A DNA stretch of 64,000 nucleotides from Paenibacillus sp. PCH8 (GTDB lineage: Bacteria > Bacillota > Bacilli > Paenibacillales > Paenibacillaceae), in the NCBI RefSeq assembly GCF_002968835.1, contig NZ_PKQK01000001.1:2728001-2792000 (forward strand), read 5' to 3'. The translations under genes and the position numbers were made by a program. Shown here piece after piece: positions 1 to 8,329 of this stretch. Each line of letters opens with the position of its first letter. Within the stretch, counting starts at the first letter, position 1. Under the pieces are notes generated by a model. That model was given only the letters and a program-made list of their open reading frames with translations, made no database searches and had not been told where the DNA came from.

Positions 1-1
1 T

Positions 2-478
2 GTAACTGAAGAAACAAAAGCACAAGATGAGCAAGTATTCAGCCCGATTACAGGTGAAGTTAAACCGCTGAGCGAAGTTCCTGACCCTGCGTTCTCTGAA
101 GAGATTATGGGTAAAGGATTTGCAATTCAACCTTCTGAGGGACGTGTGGTATCTCCAATCAACGGAACCGTATTCTCGTTATCGAAGAGTGGACACGCCA
201 TTGGTCTGGTAAGTGATACAGGCGCAGAGATGTTGATTCATATCGGGATTGATACGGTGAAGCTGAAAGGTCAATTCTTCTCACCTAAAGTTCAAGCAGG
301 TGTGAAAGTTGCCGTAGGTGATGTACTGATGGAGTTTGACCGGGAAGAAATCGAAAAAGCCGGTTACACGACGATTACACCAGTTATTATTACGAACATG
401 CATCAATATGAGTCCATTGAGTCTGCTGGTCGCACTACGATTAAAGAAAAAGACTTGTTGTTCACAGCGAAAGCTTAA
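2..478 (+). CDS. PTS glucose-type EIIA domain, 3' end of gene
   Basis: This is the C-terminal part of a sugar phosphotransferase EIIA domain of the glucose/N-acetylglucosamine class, which passes phosphate from HPr to the EIIB domain. The reading frame is open to the left edge, so the start lies outside the window. Visible family marks are the first histidine motif SGHAIGLVSDTGAE, the phosphorylated histidine in LIHIGIDTVKLKG, and the GDVLMEFD and TPVIITN stretches. An acidic linker-like stretch (EETKAQDEQ) precedes the domain, so it may be fused to EIIC/EIIB or stand alone. A strong hairpin terminator follows the stop. The sugar cannot be read from the EIIA part alone. Confidence 0.93.
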   Translation, partial: VTEETKAQDEQVFSPITGEVKPLSEVPDPAFSEEIMGKGFAIQPSEGRVVSPINGTVFSLSKSGHAIGLVSDTGAEMLIHIGIDTVKLKGQFFSPKVQAGVKVAVGDVLMEFDREEIEKAGYTTITPVIITNMHQYESIESAGRTTIKEKDLLFTAKA

Positions 479-489
479 TCATAAGAATG

Positions 490-536
490 AAAAAGCAGCT
501 TCACCGGAATGTAATTCGGTAAAGCTGCTTTTTTTT
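490..536. terminator. Intrinsic terminator, probably bidirectional
   Basis: The arms AAAAGCAGCTT and AAGCTGCTTTT are followed by a T run, with an inner ACCGGAAT/ATTCGGT pairing. It lies between the convergent PTS gene and LysR gene, and the leading A run would give a U tract on the minus strand as well. Confidence 0.88.
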
Positions 537-548
537 GCGTATAGCTTT

Positions 549-1457
549 TTATACCACGGGAAGCATACCTTGCACCAATTGCACAAAGTGTTGTGCAGGC
601 TTGGACAGATAGCGGTTCTGCAGCCAGACCAGTGCCGAGCCAACCGTGGAATGCTGATCCTGAATGCGATATACGTGGAATGGGTGCTCGTGGTATAGCT
701 CCAGTACCGTCTGAGGCACGATGGAACTGGCGAAACCGAGTCGGACTAGTTCCAGCAACATATTAATGTCAGAGCACTCGCCCATAACGGAGGGAGTAAC
801 CTGATGCTCCCGGAATTTATCCAGAATCAGTTCGAACATACCGAGTCCTTCTGTACTTGGTAGCAATAGAGGCATGCCTGTAAGCTGCTTAAAATAAGTC
901 CCCATGCCTGCCCCTATTCCCATCTCCGTCGCAGCGTCCAGTAGTGGTGTTGAGGAAATGTAGAAGAGTGGCTCCTGTGGCATGTGTAGCACTTCATAAC
1001 GTTGGGTCTGTACAGGCATGCGTACACAGGCGAGTTCAACTTTACCATCATCCAAGAGTCGGCATAATTGCGCTGATTCATTTTGCTGAATTTTATAGGT
1101 CACTTGTGGGTGTGCGGTGCGAAACTGCTGAAGTGCTTGCGGGATCAGACGATCCGATATGGTATTGATGCCGATCGCAAGTTTGCCCCGGATGCCGTGC
1201 CGGAAACTTTGCATCTCCATTACAGCTTCCTCCATATATTTGGTCAAAGTAACCGCATAATCATAGAAGCTGCGGCCCGCCTGTGTTAGTTCCATCATGC
1301 GTCCTTTGCGTTCAAACAGCATCACCCCAAGTTCTTCTTCCATTAGCTTGAGCTGCTGGCTTAAAGGTGGCTGAGCCATGTGCAGCCGCCGGGCAGCTGC
1401 GGTAATCTGCTTCTCCTCGGCAATGGCAATGAAATAGCGACATTGTTTGATATCCAC
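549..1457 (-). CDS. LysR family transcriptional regulator
   Basis: Predicted DNA-binding regulator of 302 residues, the normal LysR length. The N-terminal winged helix-turn-helix (about residues 1-60) carries ITAAARRLHMAQPPLSQQ and LFERKGRMMELTQAG. The rest is the co-inducer-binding domain. An upstream ATG would add 18 residues, but the GTG at 1457 is preferred because AAGGAGA sits about 8 bases in front of it and the protein then begins VDIKQCRYF, the usual LysR start. A short inverted repeat (1484-1498) upstream may be its own operator. It is convergent with the PTS gene and divergent from the ankyrin gene. The effector is unknown. Confidence 0.93.
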   Translation of the reverse strand: MDIKQCRYFIAIAEEKQITAAARRLHMAQPPLSQQLKLMEEELGVMLFERKGRMMELTQAGRSFYDYAVTLTKYMEEAVMEMQSFRHGIRGKLAIGINTISDRLIPQALQQFRTAHPQVTYKIQQNESAQLCRLLDDGKVELACVRMPVQTQRYEVLHMPQEPLFYISSTPLLDAATEMGIGAGMGTYFKQLTGMPLLLPSTEGLGMFELILDKFREHQVTPSVMGECSDINMLLELVRLGFASSIVPQTVLELYHEHPFHVYRIQDQHSTVGSALVWLQNRYLSKPAQHFVQLVQGMLPVV

Positions 1458-1483
1458 GTGGTTGTCTCCTTCGCTTGCAATGT

Positions 1484-1498
1484 ATACGTAATTCGTAT
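1484..1498. promoter_or_regulatory. Candidate LysR operator
   Basis: ATACG-TAATT-CGTAT is a perfect 5-5-5 inverted repeat with T-N11-A spacing (T at 1485, A at 1497). It sits 27-41 bases upstream of the chosen lysR start, fitting autoregulation. Short repeats like this also arise by chance. Confidence 0.4.
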
Positions 1499-1640
1499 GG
1501 AAAGCCAACAAAACATGTATTTTTAATATACTATGATCTTATGTTACCATACATTAGATTTGCATACCTGACTAACAGGGCTTGGTTTCTATATGAATGT
1601 TACTGCATGAGAAAGACCTTAAATTGGAGGGTGAAACAAC

Positions 1641-2225
1641 GTGGTGAGAACAATACATGATGCCGCCCAAGCGGGGCATACCGATGAGGTCATTCGATGT
1701 ATCACACAGGGTAGCTGTTTGAATGAAAAGGATGCATTGGAGAGAACACCTCTGATGGCAGCCGTACATGGGAACAAGATAAACACGGTACGGATGTTAG
1801 TCGACGCTGGAGCGGACATTAACCTTCAGGATGCACGACTGGATAACCTACTGTTATACGCGAGTGCCGAGGGAATGTATGTCATGGTTGAATTGGCGAT
1901 TGCAGCAAATGCAGATACCAGTTTAACGAATCGTTTCGGCGGTACAGCTCTTATTCCTGCAGCGGATCGGGGCCATGTGGAGATTGTGGAATTGCTGCTG
2001 ACACGCAGCGATGTGGATGTGAACCATATTAACAATCTGGGCTGGACAGCCTTGCTGGAAGCGGTCATCTTGGGCGATGGCGGATTGCGTCATCAGCAAA
2101 TCGTTGGCTTGCTTTTGAAATATGGTGCAGATCCACAGATTGCTGACCGAGACGGCGTTACACCGCTTGCACATGCACACCGTCATCGTTATGCCGAAAT
2201 GGAACGGTTATTAACCCAAGTCTGA
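1641..2225 (+). CDS. Ankyrin repeat protein
   Basis: Predicted soluble protein of 194 residues made almost entirely of ankyrin repeats, a protein-binding scaffold. Repeats are visible as HDAAQAGHTDEVIRCI, RTPLMAAVHGNKINTVRMLV, GTALIPAADRGHVEIVELLL, GWTALLEAVI and GVTPLAHAHRH. No signal peptide or membrane segment is seen. The start is GTG with GGAGG ten bases upstream. A second GTG follows immediately, so the exact first residue is uncertain. A permease follows 70 bases downstream on the same strand. The partner protein is unknown. Small bacterial ankyrin proteins can act in toxin immunity, but nothing here proves that. Confidence 0.92.
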   Translation: MVRTIHDAAQAGHTDEVIRCITQGSCLNEKDALERTPLMAAVHGNKINTVRMLVDAGADINLQDARLDNLLLYASAEGMYVMVELAIAANADTSLTNRFGGTALIPAADRGHVEIVELLLTRSDVDVNHINNLGWTALLEAVILGDGGLRHQQIVGLLLKYGADPQIADRDGVTPLAHAHRHRYAEMERLLTQV

Positions 2226-2295
2226 AGAGACATAAGAAACCAGAGAGAGATAAATACATCGAAGATACAGAACATGGAGAGGATATCGCTAGATC

Positions 2296-3639
2296 ATGAA
2301 CAGACATCAAGAGCATCTCTTACCAGAAAATATTAAGGAAGCATCTTCACTGGCTCTGGCGGGCATACAATGGTTTTTCTTTCTGTTTACCAATACCGTT
2401 GTTGTTCCACTATCTATTGGTCATAACTTTCATCTGTCCCCGGATGCCATCGCTGCCTCGATGCAGCATGCTTTTATTCTTACCGGGGCAGTATGTATTC
2501 TTCAAGCTATATTGGGACATCGTTATGCAGTCATGGATGGTCCGTCCGGATTATGGTGGGGTTTGACGCTAAGCCTGACGGTATCCGCTTCATCGGCCGG
2601 TATGAGTCTGGAGCGTATCGGAGGAGGGTTAGCTGCAGGTTTCCTGTTAGCAGGACTGACGATGATAGTGCTAGGCTGGTTGGGGGTGGCACAAATACTG
2701 CAAAAGCTGTTCACACCAATGGTCAAGAGCGCCATGCTGTTTCTGATGACGATTCAACTGACGATGAATTTCTTCAAAGGTATGATTGGATATACGGAAT
2801 TTGGCCGCTTCGATCTGCCTGTTGCCTCGCTATCCGTTGTCATTGCATTTCTGGTGGCATGGATTCAATTGAAGGGGAGGGGGAAACTGGGGAACTACTC
2901 GATCCTGATTGGGATTGTAGCAGGCTGGATCGCCTATAGTCTATTGTTTCCTGGACAACATGGTGGACAGTCCGTTCATGCGGGAGCGGGTCTGAACCTG
3001 TTCCCATGGGGAGCGCCAAGGTGGGAGCCGGGGATCGTCATTACTGCTTTTTTCGTGGGGTTGGTGAATATGACGAATTCGATCACCACATTAAGTACGG
3101 TCGAGAAATTATATCAGACAGAGACGACAAGCCGTCAATATCGACGCTCTTATGCGCTAACAGGTCTGTTCACGATGCTGTCAGCCTGTGTAGGTGTGCT
3201 GCCATTTGGTTTATTTGCATCTTCGATCGGCTTTCTGGAGAGCACTCGCATTCTGCACCGTGCACCTTTCATTGTTGGAGCGGGGGTGTTATGTATATTG
3301 GGTCTTACGCCTTCTGTAACGGCCTTCTTCGCACAAATTCCACCCAGCGTAGGCAGTGCCGTTCTGTTCGTAGCGTATCTTCAGATGTTCGGCACAGCGT
3401 TAAGAACACTTGAAGGCACGACGTTTAACTCTAAAACGATCTATCGTGTAGCGTTGCCAGTACTCACTGGCGTTGCTGTAATGAATATTCCAGCTGAAGC
3501 CTTTCAAACGTTGCCCATGTATCTCATCCCGATTATAAGCAATGGGCTCGTTATTGGGGTGGTAGTCTCATTACTACTTGAAAAAACAGTGAACTGGTCC
3601 AAAATGGAACAACCAGCGACAGCCAGTAAAGCGGCATAA
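2296..3639 (+). CDS. NCS2 family purine/pyrimidine permease
   Basis: Predicted 447-residue membrane transporter of the nucleobase-cation symporter-2 family, which brings in purines or uracil with protons. Roughly a dozen hydrophobic segments are visible from residue 15 onward. The sequence has the family pattern of an early WFFFLFTNTVVVPLSIG helix, GPSGLWWG in the substrate region, and NMTNSITTLSTVE in the second half. Substrate specificity cannot be told from sequence. GGAGAGG lies about 13 bases before the ATG, a somewhat long spacing. A terminator follows at once, so it is the last gene of its transcript. The ankyrin gene may be co-transcribed upstream. Confidence 0.88.
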   Translation: MNRHQEHLLPENIKEASSLALAGIQWFFFLFTNTVVVPLSIGHNFHLSPDAIAASMQHAFILTGAVCILQAILGHRYAVMDGPSGLWWGLTLSLTVSASSAGMSLERIGGGLAAGFLLAGLTMIVLGWLGVAQILQKLFTPMVKSAMLFLMTIQLTMNFFKGMIGYTEFGRFDLPVASLSVVIAFLVAWIQLKGRGKLGNYSILIGIVAGWIAYSLLFPGQHGGQSVHAGAGLNLFPWGAPRWEPGIVITAFFVGLVNMTNSITTLSTVEKLYQTETTSRQYRRSYALTGLFTMLSACVGVLPFGLFASSIGFLESTRILHRAPFIVGAGVLCILGLTPSVTAFFAQIPPSVGSAVLFVAYLQMFGTALRTLEGTTFNSKTIYRVALPVLTGVAVMNIPAEAFQTLPMYLIPIISNGLVIGVVVSLLLEKTVNWSKMEQPATASKAA

Positions 3640-3655
3640 AGAGTATCATCATGCG

Positions 3656-3685
3656 ACAGTCCAATTCGATTGGGCTGTTTTTTTG
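3656..3685 (+). terminator. Intrinsic terminator after the NCS2 permease
   Basis: The arms ACAGTCCAAT and ATTGGGCTGT, with one G-U pair and a three-base loop, are followed by a T run. Confidence 0.88.
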
Positions 3686-3708
3686 TTTTTTGTTATCAGG
3701 CTATATGG

Positions 3709-4086
3709 CTATTTCACTATAATTTTGCCTTGTCCTGCAAGCATTCGCATCTCTCGGGAGAGACGATCCTGGTTACCGTCCTGCATTTCGAGCTGGACAC
3801 CGTAGTGCCATGAGGTATTTTTTTCTTGGCCCCAGCGAAGCGTACCTTCCATATATAGAGGGTCTTCAAAGAGCAGCATATTCATTCCAATCCGAATATC
3901 GTTATTCTCTACAGGAAGGGACAGTGGAAACGATAACTGGCAGCCAGAACGACTGATGTCGCATAAGTCAGCCTGAATGGGCTTGGGGGGTGCAGTTACT
4001 CCGTTGATGCTGAGAATAAATATCTCGAAGGTCATCGGTTCCTTTAATGTGTAGCGAAAAGGTTCTTTTCTATTGTTAATCGACAT
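3709..4086 (-). CDS. PilZ-domain protein
   Basis: Small cytoplasmic protein of 125 residues recognised as PilZ-like by the central DISRSGCQLSF element (the DxSxxG motif) and flanking beta-strands. PilZ domains often bind cyclic di-GMP. The N-terminal arginine motif is not a clean RxxxR here (NNRKEPFR), so ligand binding is uncertain. The longer frame starts at 4098, but GGAGGAA lies inside its first codons and is spaced correctly for the ATG at 4086, so the shorter form is chosen. It is convergent with the permease. A GGDEF cyclase at 34.7 kb shows that cyclic di-GMP signalling is likely in this organism. Confidence 0.78.
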   Translation of the reverse strand: MSINNRKEPFRYTLKEPMTFEIFILSINGVTAPPKPIQADLCDISRSGCQLSFPLSLPVENNDIRIGMNMLLFEDPLYMEGTLRWGQEKNTSWHYGVQLEMQDGNQDRLSREMRMLAGQGKIIVK

Positions 4087-4318
4087 GGCTTCCTCCATCA
4101 GGTTAAAAAAAATCAGTTATTGTTATATCGACCGTTTGGAGTGAGAAATGAAGAGTTGCGAAAGCAGACATGATCCATGGGTTCCTTTTACACGTGTACC
4201 AGGCTTGATATAATGATGGGATAGACTTGCGATTGTCATGAGACCAAGTATTCTGGGAAATAACGGGCTGGATGAATTAATCCGGATTAAAATACATAAG
4301 CGAACAGGAGAGATTCAT

Positions 4319-4759
4319 ATGCAGGATTGGAACGACATAACTATGATGAATGCAAATACCCTGCGTAAACGGATGAGAATACTCGCCGTACTGGATATCA
4401 TCTTTTCCGAGGAAGAATGGCTACGTGTTCATCATTATGAAGCTGAACTCCAGCCAGATGTAGCATGGGGAAGCATTAATAATGGTGCAGGTGACCATCT
4501 GCATGTATTGTTTACGAATTCAGGCACGTTGATCAAAGGGTTCGATCATGAGTCACCTCTTAGTCCGCATGCTCGTGAGGATGGAGAAATCTACCCCGGC
4601 ATGTACGATGAAGTGCCAGAGACGTTGATGGCTGTTCTGCGGGATCATGAGGAAACATTGGATCTGGAGGATGTCACCTTTTGTATATGGCAGGAGGAGA
4701 ACGACGTGCAATGGAGGATTGGTAGCTGGATTCAGTTGGCGATGGCAGAGGAAGGCTAA
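4319..4759 (+). CDS. Conserved hypothetical protein, possibly immunity-like
   Basis: Soluble protein of 146 residues with no signal peptide. I do not recognise a named family with certainty. It has a notable GDHLHVLFTNSGTLIKGFDH segment and a C-terminal CIWQ...WRIGSW stretch. The longer frame begins at 4238, but AGGAGAG seven bases before the ATG at 4319 marks the better start. It opens a run of five same-strand small genes that includes a SUKH-type protein. Such proteins often occur as orphan immunity genes, which is the only hint to function. Confidence 0.8.
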   Translation: MQDWNDITMMNANTLRKRMRILAVLDIIFSEEEWLRVHHYEAELQPDVAWGSINNGAGDHLHVLFTNSGTLIKGFDHESPLSPHAREDGEIYPGMYDEVPETLMAVLRDHEETLDLEDVTFCIWQEENDVQWRIGSWIQLAMAEEG

Positions 4760-4798
4760 GCGGACGCCAGGGGTGGAGCAGACTTTTTACTGGGGTAC

Positions 4799-4999
4799 AT
4801 GAAGAAGAGCTCAGAAGATTACGTTGATTGGGCAAAAGGGTACTATGACTTACAGGAATTACCGCTGAAGGCGGTAGCTGAAATATATGAAGGAAAACCG
4901 GTGACCGCCAGCCTGATTAAGCAGTTGTGTCCTGAACGAGATGTGGCAGCAGCACTGGATGAGTTGCAAGATCGTGGGTACGCCGTGGAACAAACGTAA
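4799..4999 (+). CDS. Small hypothetical protein
   Basis: Predicted 66-residue soluble protein beginning MKKSSEDYVDWAKGYYDL. It is rich in charged residues, with an amphipathic C-terminal half (DVAAALDELQDRGYAVE). The ribosome site is weak (GGGG just before the ATG), so it may depend on translation of the gene 40 bases upstream. The stop lies 26 bases before the SUKH gene. No family is recognised. Its place in the cluster suggests co-expression with the SUKH gene. Confidence 0.65.
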   Translation: MKKSSEDYVDWAKGYYDLQELPLKAVAEIYEGKPVTASLIKQLCPERDVAAALDELQDRGYAVEQT

Positions 5000-5025
5000 T
5001 AGAGTAACGAAGGGAGACGTAAGCC

Positions 5026-5673
5026 ATGTACAATGTACAACTGGAACGAATGCGTGAAAAGTTGATAAAACTCCGAAGTTTGGACCCTGATCTGGACCTG
5101 TTCGGTGCAGAAAACCATGAATATGAGTTGGCGTCTGTGTGGACGCAGAAGGATATCGTACAATTTGAACAGAAATGGCGCATTGAGTTGCCGGAGGACT
5201 ACAAGGCATGGCTTCTTCATATGGGAAGTGGTGGAGCAGGACCTTATTATGGTCTGGAGAAACCGGATGACGGCGTATACGCTGTGCTTGGTTATGATGA
5301 TGAACTTAATGAGATCTCGGATTCTTTTCAATTCACGGAAGCGTGGAACTGGAACTATGACTGGTTTGATGACAGCAAGGAAGAAGAGGAGTGGGAAGCA
5401 CTTGAGCATGAATACCTTGATCCAAAATGGTCGGCAGGCATGCTACGCATCAGTGATTTTGGTTGTGGAATATCGATGAATCTGATTGTTAAGGGAGCTT
5501 CCTACGGAGAGATCTGGGTTGATGACAGGGCGAACCAAAGCGGAATTTATCCTGATCAGTATTGGGGCAATACGAATCGATTACATTTTCTGGACTGGTA
5601 TGAGTTATGGTTGGATCGTTCGATCCATCAAATGTATGAACAAAAGCAATCGTCTGGGGCAAAAGAAGTCTGA
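5026..5673 (+). CDS. SMI1/KNR4 (SUKH) family protein
   Basis: A 215-residue cytoplasmic protein of the SMI1/KNR4 superfamily. The diagnostic region is about residues 45-85: DIVQFEQKWRIELPEDYKAW followed by LLHMGSGGAGPYYGL, then a loop with acidic clusters and an ISDFGCGISMNLIV strand. SUKH proteins are frequently immunity proteins against nuclease toxins, and some are orphan copies. GGGAGA lies ten bases before the ATG. The reading frame overlaps the next small gene if that gene starts at 5636. No toxin gene is visible beside it. Confidence 0.9.
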   Translation: MYNVQLERMREKLIKLRSLDPDLDLFGAENHEYELASVWTQKDIVQFEQKWRIELPEDYKAWLLHMGSGGAGPYYGLEKPDDGVYAVLGYDDELNEISDSFQFTEAWNWNYDWFDDSKEEEEWEALEHEYLDPKWSAGMLRISDFGCGISMNLIVKGASYGEIWVDDRANQSGIYPDQYWGNTNRLHFLDWYELWLDRSIHQMYEQKQSSGAKEV

Positions 5674-5890
5674 AGGAGGTCGTTTTGTACTGAAACGTGA
5701 AGATCCTTTCTGGCCTAGAGCACTTGAAGTGTGGATAGAAGAGGCCTCCGGGTTGGAAGAGATTGTGGATGGGGAGTCGTATATCTACTGTTTGTTTCAT
5801 ATCTGGGGCGAAGAGGCGCGGAGCTGGATGCAACAGATGGAGCGAGAAGCCAGGCAGGATGATGGCGGTATAACCTGGTTTGAACTCTGA
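5636..5890 (+). CDS. Small hypothetical protein, start uncertain
   Basis: The C-terminal about 67 residues (KREDPFWPRALEVWIEEASG to GGITWFEL) look like a genuine protein, but the start is unclear. The in-frame ATG at 5636 overlaps the SUKH gene by 38 bases and has no ribosome site. A strong AAGGAGG at 5673-5679 points to a start near 5687-5690, where the only in-frame initiation-like codon is CTG at 5690. The ORF given here uses the ATG. If CTG is used, the product begins LKREDPFW. No family is recognised. It ends 36 bases before the next gene. Confidence 0.6.
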   Translation: MNKSNRLGQKKSEGGRFVLKREDPFWPRALEVWIEEASGLEEIVDGESYIYCLFHIWGEEARSWMQQMEREARQDDGGITWFEL

Positions 5891-5926
5891 GCGGTAGGAG
5901 AATTGCCTGAAACAGGAGGATCAGAT

Positions 5927-6796
5927 ATGGCTAAAAAATCAAAGAGAACGATTCCTGCGCTCATGTATCAGTATCAAGGTCCGCAGCGGAATGTGGGTTT
6001 TGTTTTATCCCCTTTATACATACAAGAATCGGTCGAAGTAGAGATGGAAGACATGCTGTTCATATATAATGAAGACTTTGACTACATTCGTCCTGCATTG
6101 GATAGCGCCTTTCCATTAACTGATCCGCGAACTGGAGAAGAGATGAAGGCACTTGATCGAACAGGTTATGTCCTTGATAACGGAAATATAGGAGGGGTGC
6201 ATTTCTCGAATGATAAACATACTATCTATGGTCGAAGTACACTTGAACGAAATCGAAACAAACCGTTGCCTGAGCAAGTGAATTTTCAATTGCAGATTTC
6301 TTCTGTTGTTCCTGGCGTCGTAAAATATTCGGAAAACGGGGAAAAGGAACGGAAATATCAATTTTCCAAAAAAATGAATCTTTCTTTTGCGTTGGATCCC
6401 AAGTTTTCCATCCCCAAAACGGAAATCATCAAAGTTAATCGTACTTTTACCGTTGGGGGTCATGAAGTTATGTTATCAGAAGTGGAATTATCACCGCTTG
6501 TGACTCGGGTTAGATTTGTTTATGAGCCAGAGCAAGAGATCGATTACAAAACGAAGTTGGCGATCAGTGAGGTAGTTCAGCCTCTCGAGATTGTAACTAC
6601 CTCTAAAGATGGGAAGCAAACAAGTTTATCCACGATATTAGGGAGCGGAACGGAAGACGGAATGATGTATTCTTTCAGCAGCAATCTGCTGGACAATCCG
6701 GAGTCGATGATATTGAAAATTCGTGGCAAACCAGGTAAGGTCTATGATGATTTACAGGAAGCCAAGAATGATGAACTGGGAATCAAAATTAAATAA
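5927..6796 (+). CDS. Hypothetical protein, DUF4179/DUF5643-like ectodomain
   Basis: Predicted 289-residue protein, mostly beta-strand. It has no convincing signal peptide or membrane helix, beginning MAKKSKRTIPALMYQYQ. The C-terminal half (VMLSEVELSPLVTRVRFVYE and following) resembles the extracellular part of DUF4179/DUF5643 anti-sigma-like proteins, but the anti-sigma and membrane parts are absent. The ATG at 5927 is chosen because AGGAGG lies eight bases upstream. A TTG eight codons earlier is less likely. It is the last gene of the same-strand cluster that contains the SUKH protein. The function is unknown and the family link is tentative. Confidence 0.7.
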   Translation: MAKKSKRTIPALMYQYQGPQRNVGFVLSPLYIQESVEVEMEDMLFIYNEDFDYIRPALDSAFPLTDPRTGEEMKALDRTGYVLDNGNIGGVHFSNDKHTIYGRSTLERNRNKPLPEQVNFQLQISSVVPGVVKYSENGEKERKYQFSKKMNLSFALDPKFSIPKTEIIKVNRTFTVGGHEVMLSEVELSPLVTRVRFVYEPEQEIDYKTKLAISEVVQPLEIVTTSKDGKQTSLSTILGSGTEDGMMYSFSSNLLDNPESMILKIRGKPGKVYDDLQEAKNDELGIKIK

Positions 6797-6923
6797 AATA
6801 GGATGAATTTGTGGGATGAAGTCATGGCAATAGCCGCGGTTTGATCTCTTTTTTTATTTTTTCACGATATCTGATCTACTGTTGCATAAAAATAATAATT
6901 GTTGTCTTTTTGCAATTTTTGTA

Positions 6924-6952
6924 TTGTCACAGTCGAAGTTACACGATATAAT
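6924..6952 (+). promoter_or_regulatory. Sigma-A promoter for pectate lyase
   Basis: TTGTCA (6924-6929), a 17-base spacer and a perfect TATAAT (6947-6952) lie 42 bases before the pectate lyase start. Confidence 0.8.
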
Positions 6953-6994
6953 CGAGTTGTATTTAAGGATAAAATTATAAAGGATGGTGAAATT

Positions 6995-8038
6995 TTGAAG
7001 AAATTTTCGATGCTTTTGCTTGCTTTGACGCTAATGTTGCTAACGGTCTCCACAGCTCCGTCTACATACGGTGCGGCCAATTATCCGAACACAGGTACGA
7101 ACGGGTTGACCGGTTTCGCGGGAAATGCCAAGAATGAAAGTGGAGTATCCAAGTCAGCGACGACAGGTGGAAGGAACGGCCAAGTAGTCTACGTCAGTAA
7201 TCTGAATGATTTGAGAACACATATGGCGGGCTCCGCTGCCAAGATTGTAGTCGTTGAGCAGAACATCTCTTCCTCGACACTGCAGAAGGTTGAATTTGGA
7301 GCAAACAAAACGCTCGTCGGTTCCTTTGATAGACATACACTGACCAATATTCATTTCAGATCCACCTCCAGTTCAAGCAATGTTATTTTTCAGAATTTAA
7401 CTTTTGTACACGCTTCCAATATCAATGCGAACGATGATATCCAGATGTATATTACTTCAGGGTCCAATTATTGGATCGATCATGTGACATTCTCTGGTCA
7501 TGGCTATAGCTCTGGTGGCAGTGATCTGGATAAGCTCCTGTACATTGGTGATCGTGCGGATTATATCACCATTAGCAATTCCAAATTTGCCAACCATAAA
7601 TATGGTGTCATTTTGGGTCACCCGAATGATGGCAACAGTAGTTACAATGGTGTACCTCATGTGACGATGTCCAATAATTACTTTGAGAATCTGTATGTAC
7701 GTGGTCCAGGGCTGCTGCGATACGGTTATTTCCATCTCAAGAACAACTATGCCAACAACTTCAATCAGGCCATCACCATTGGGGAGAAAGCCCGTATTTA
7801 TTCGGAAAACAACTACTTTGGTGCTGGAGCTGAAAAAGGCGGCATCCTGGATGATAAAGGAAAAGGAGAATTTACGGACACGGGCAGTACGCCTGCCCTG
7901 AATAGCCCGGTTTCCCCGAAAACGAATTGGAGACCAAGCTCCAATTACAGTTACCAGGTAGAGAGTGCCAGCTATGCGCGTGAGTTTGTCACCAAGTATG
8001 CTGGTTCATCCAATACAACACTGGTATTCGGAAAGTAA
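6995..8038 (+). CDS. Secreted pectate lyase, polysaccharide lyase family 1
   Basis: A 347-residue secreted enzyme predicted to cleave polygalacturonate by beta-elimination outside the cell. A signal peptide ([18 protein letters not shown], ending near STYGAA) is followed by a right-handed beta-helix. PL1 marks include the [10 protein letters not shown] strand, [12 protein letters not shown] (calcium-site region) and the catalytic arginine segment [11 protein letters not shown]. The TTG at 6995 is chosen: it lies directly before the signal peptide, has an AAAGGATGG ribosome site, and follows a good promoter. An upstream in-frame codon at 6899 lies inside that promoter region. A terminator follows. 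The length is typical of compact PL1 enzymes. Confidence 0.93.
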   Translation: MKKFSMLLLALTLMLLTVSTAPSTYGAANYPNTGTNGLTGFAGNAKNESGVSKSATTGGRNGQVVYVSNLNDLRTHMAGSAAKIVVVEQNISSSTLQKVEFGANKTLVGSFDRHTLTNIHFRSTSSSSNVIFQNLTFVHASNINANDDIQMYITSGSNYWIDHVTFSGHGYSSGGSDLDKLLYIGDRADYITISNSKFANHKYGVILGHPNDGNSSYNGVPHVTMSNNYFENLYVRGPGLLRYGYFHLKNNYANNFNQAITIGEKARIYSENNYFGAGAEKGGILDDKGKGEFTDTGSTPALNSPVSPKTNWRPSSNYSYQVESASYAREFVTKYAGSSNTTLVFGK

Positions 8039-8071
8039 CCTATTATAATACTATTTAATATGAGATTGGAA

Positions 8072-8112
8072 CAGCCTGTCCTATGCGCGATTGCGTATAA
8101 GACGGGCTTTTT
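8072..8112 (+). terminator. Intrinsic terminator after pectate lyase
   Basis: A long hairpin with arms AGCCTGTCCTATGCGC and GCGTATAAGACGGGCT, a GATT loop and one or two imperfect pairs, followed by TTTTTAT. Confidence 0.85.
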
Positions 8113-8143
8113 ATATGTCTGTGATGACATTTTATACGTAATA

Positions 8144-8170
8144 TAATTTTTTTGTTATGAAAACCGATAT
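8144..8170 (+). promoter_or_regulatory. Candidate sigma-D (motility) promoter for chemoreceptor
   Basis: TAAT (8144-8147), 15 bases, then ACCGATAT (8163-8170), close to the Bacillus sigma-D pattern TAAA-N15-GCCGATAT. The gene downstream is a chemoreceptor, a typical sigma-D target, but the leader would be about 150 bases long. Confidence 0.45.
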
Positions 8171-8329
8171 ATAATAGGTGGCGCCTATTTCATACTTATG
8201 AAGTCAAAATGTACTATTCTAAGGCGCTGCATATTTGCGTTTTACGCATAAGCAGGACCAAAGTCTAATAGATCTAGTGCAGAGAGGCCCTACATATTTC
8301 ATTTAACTTATATAAAGGACGGGGAATGC

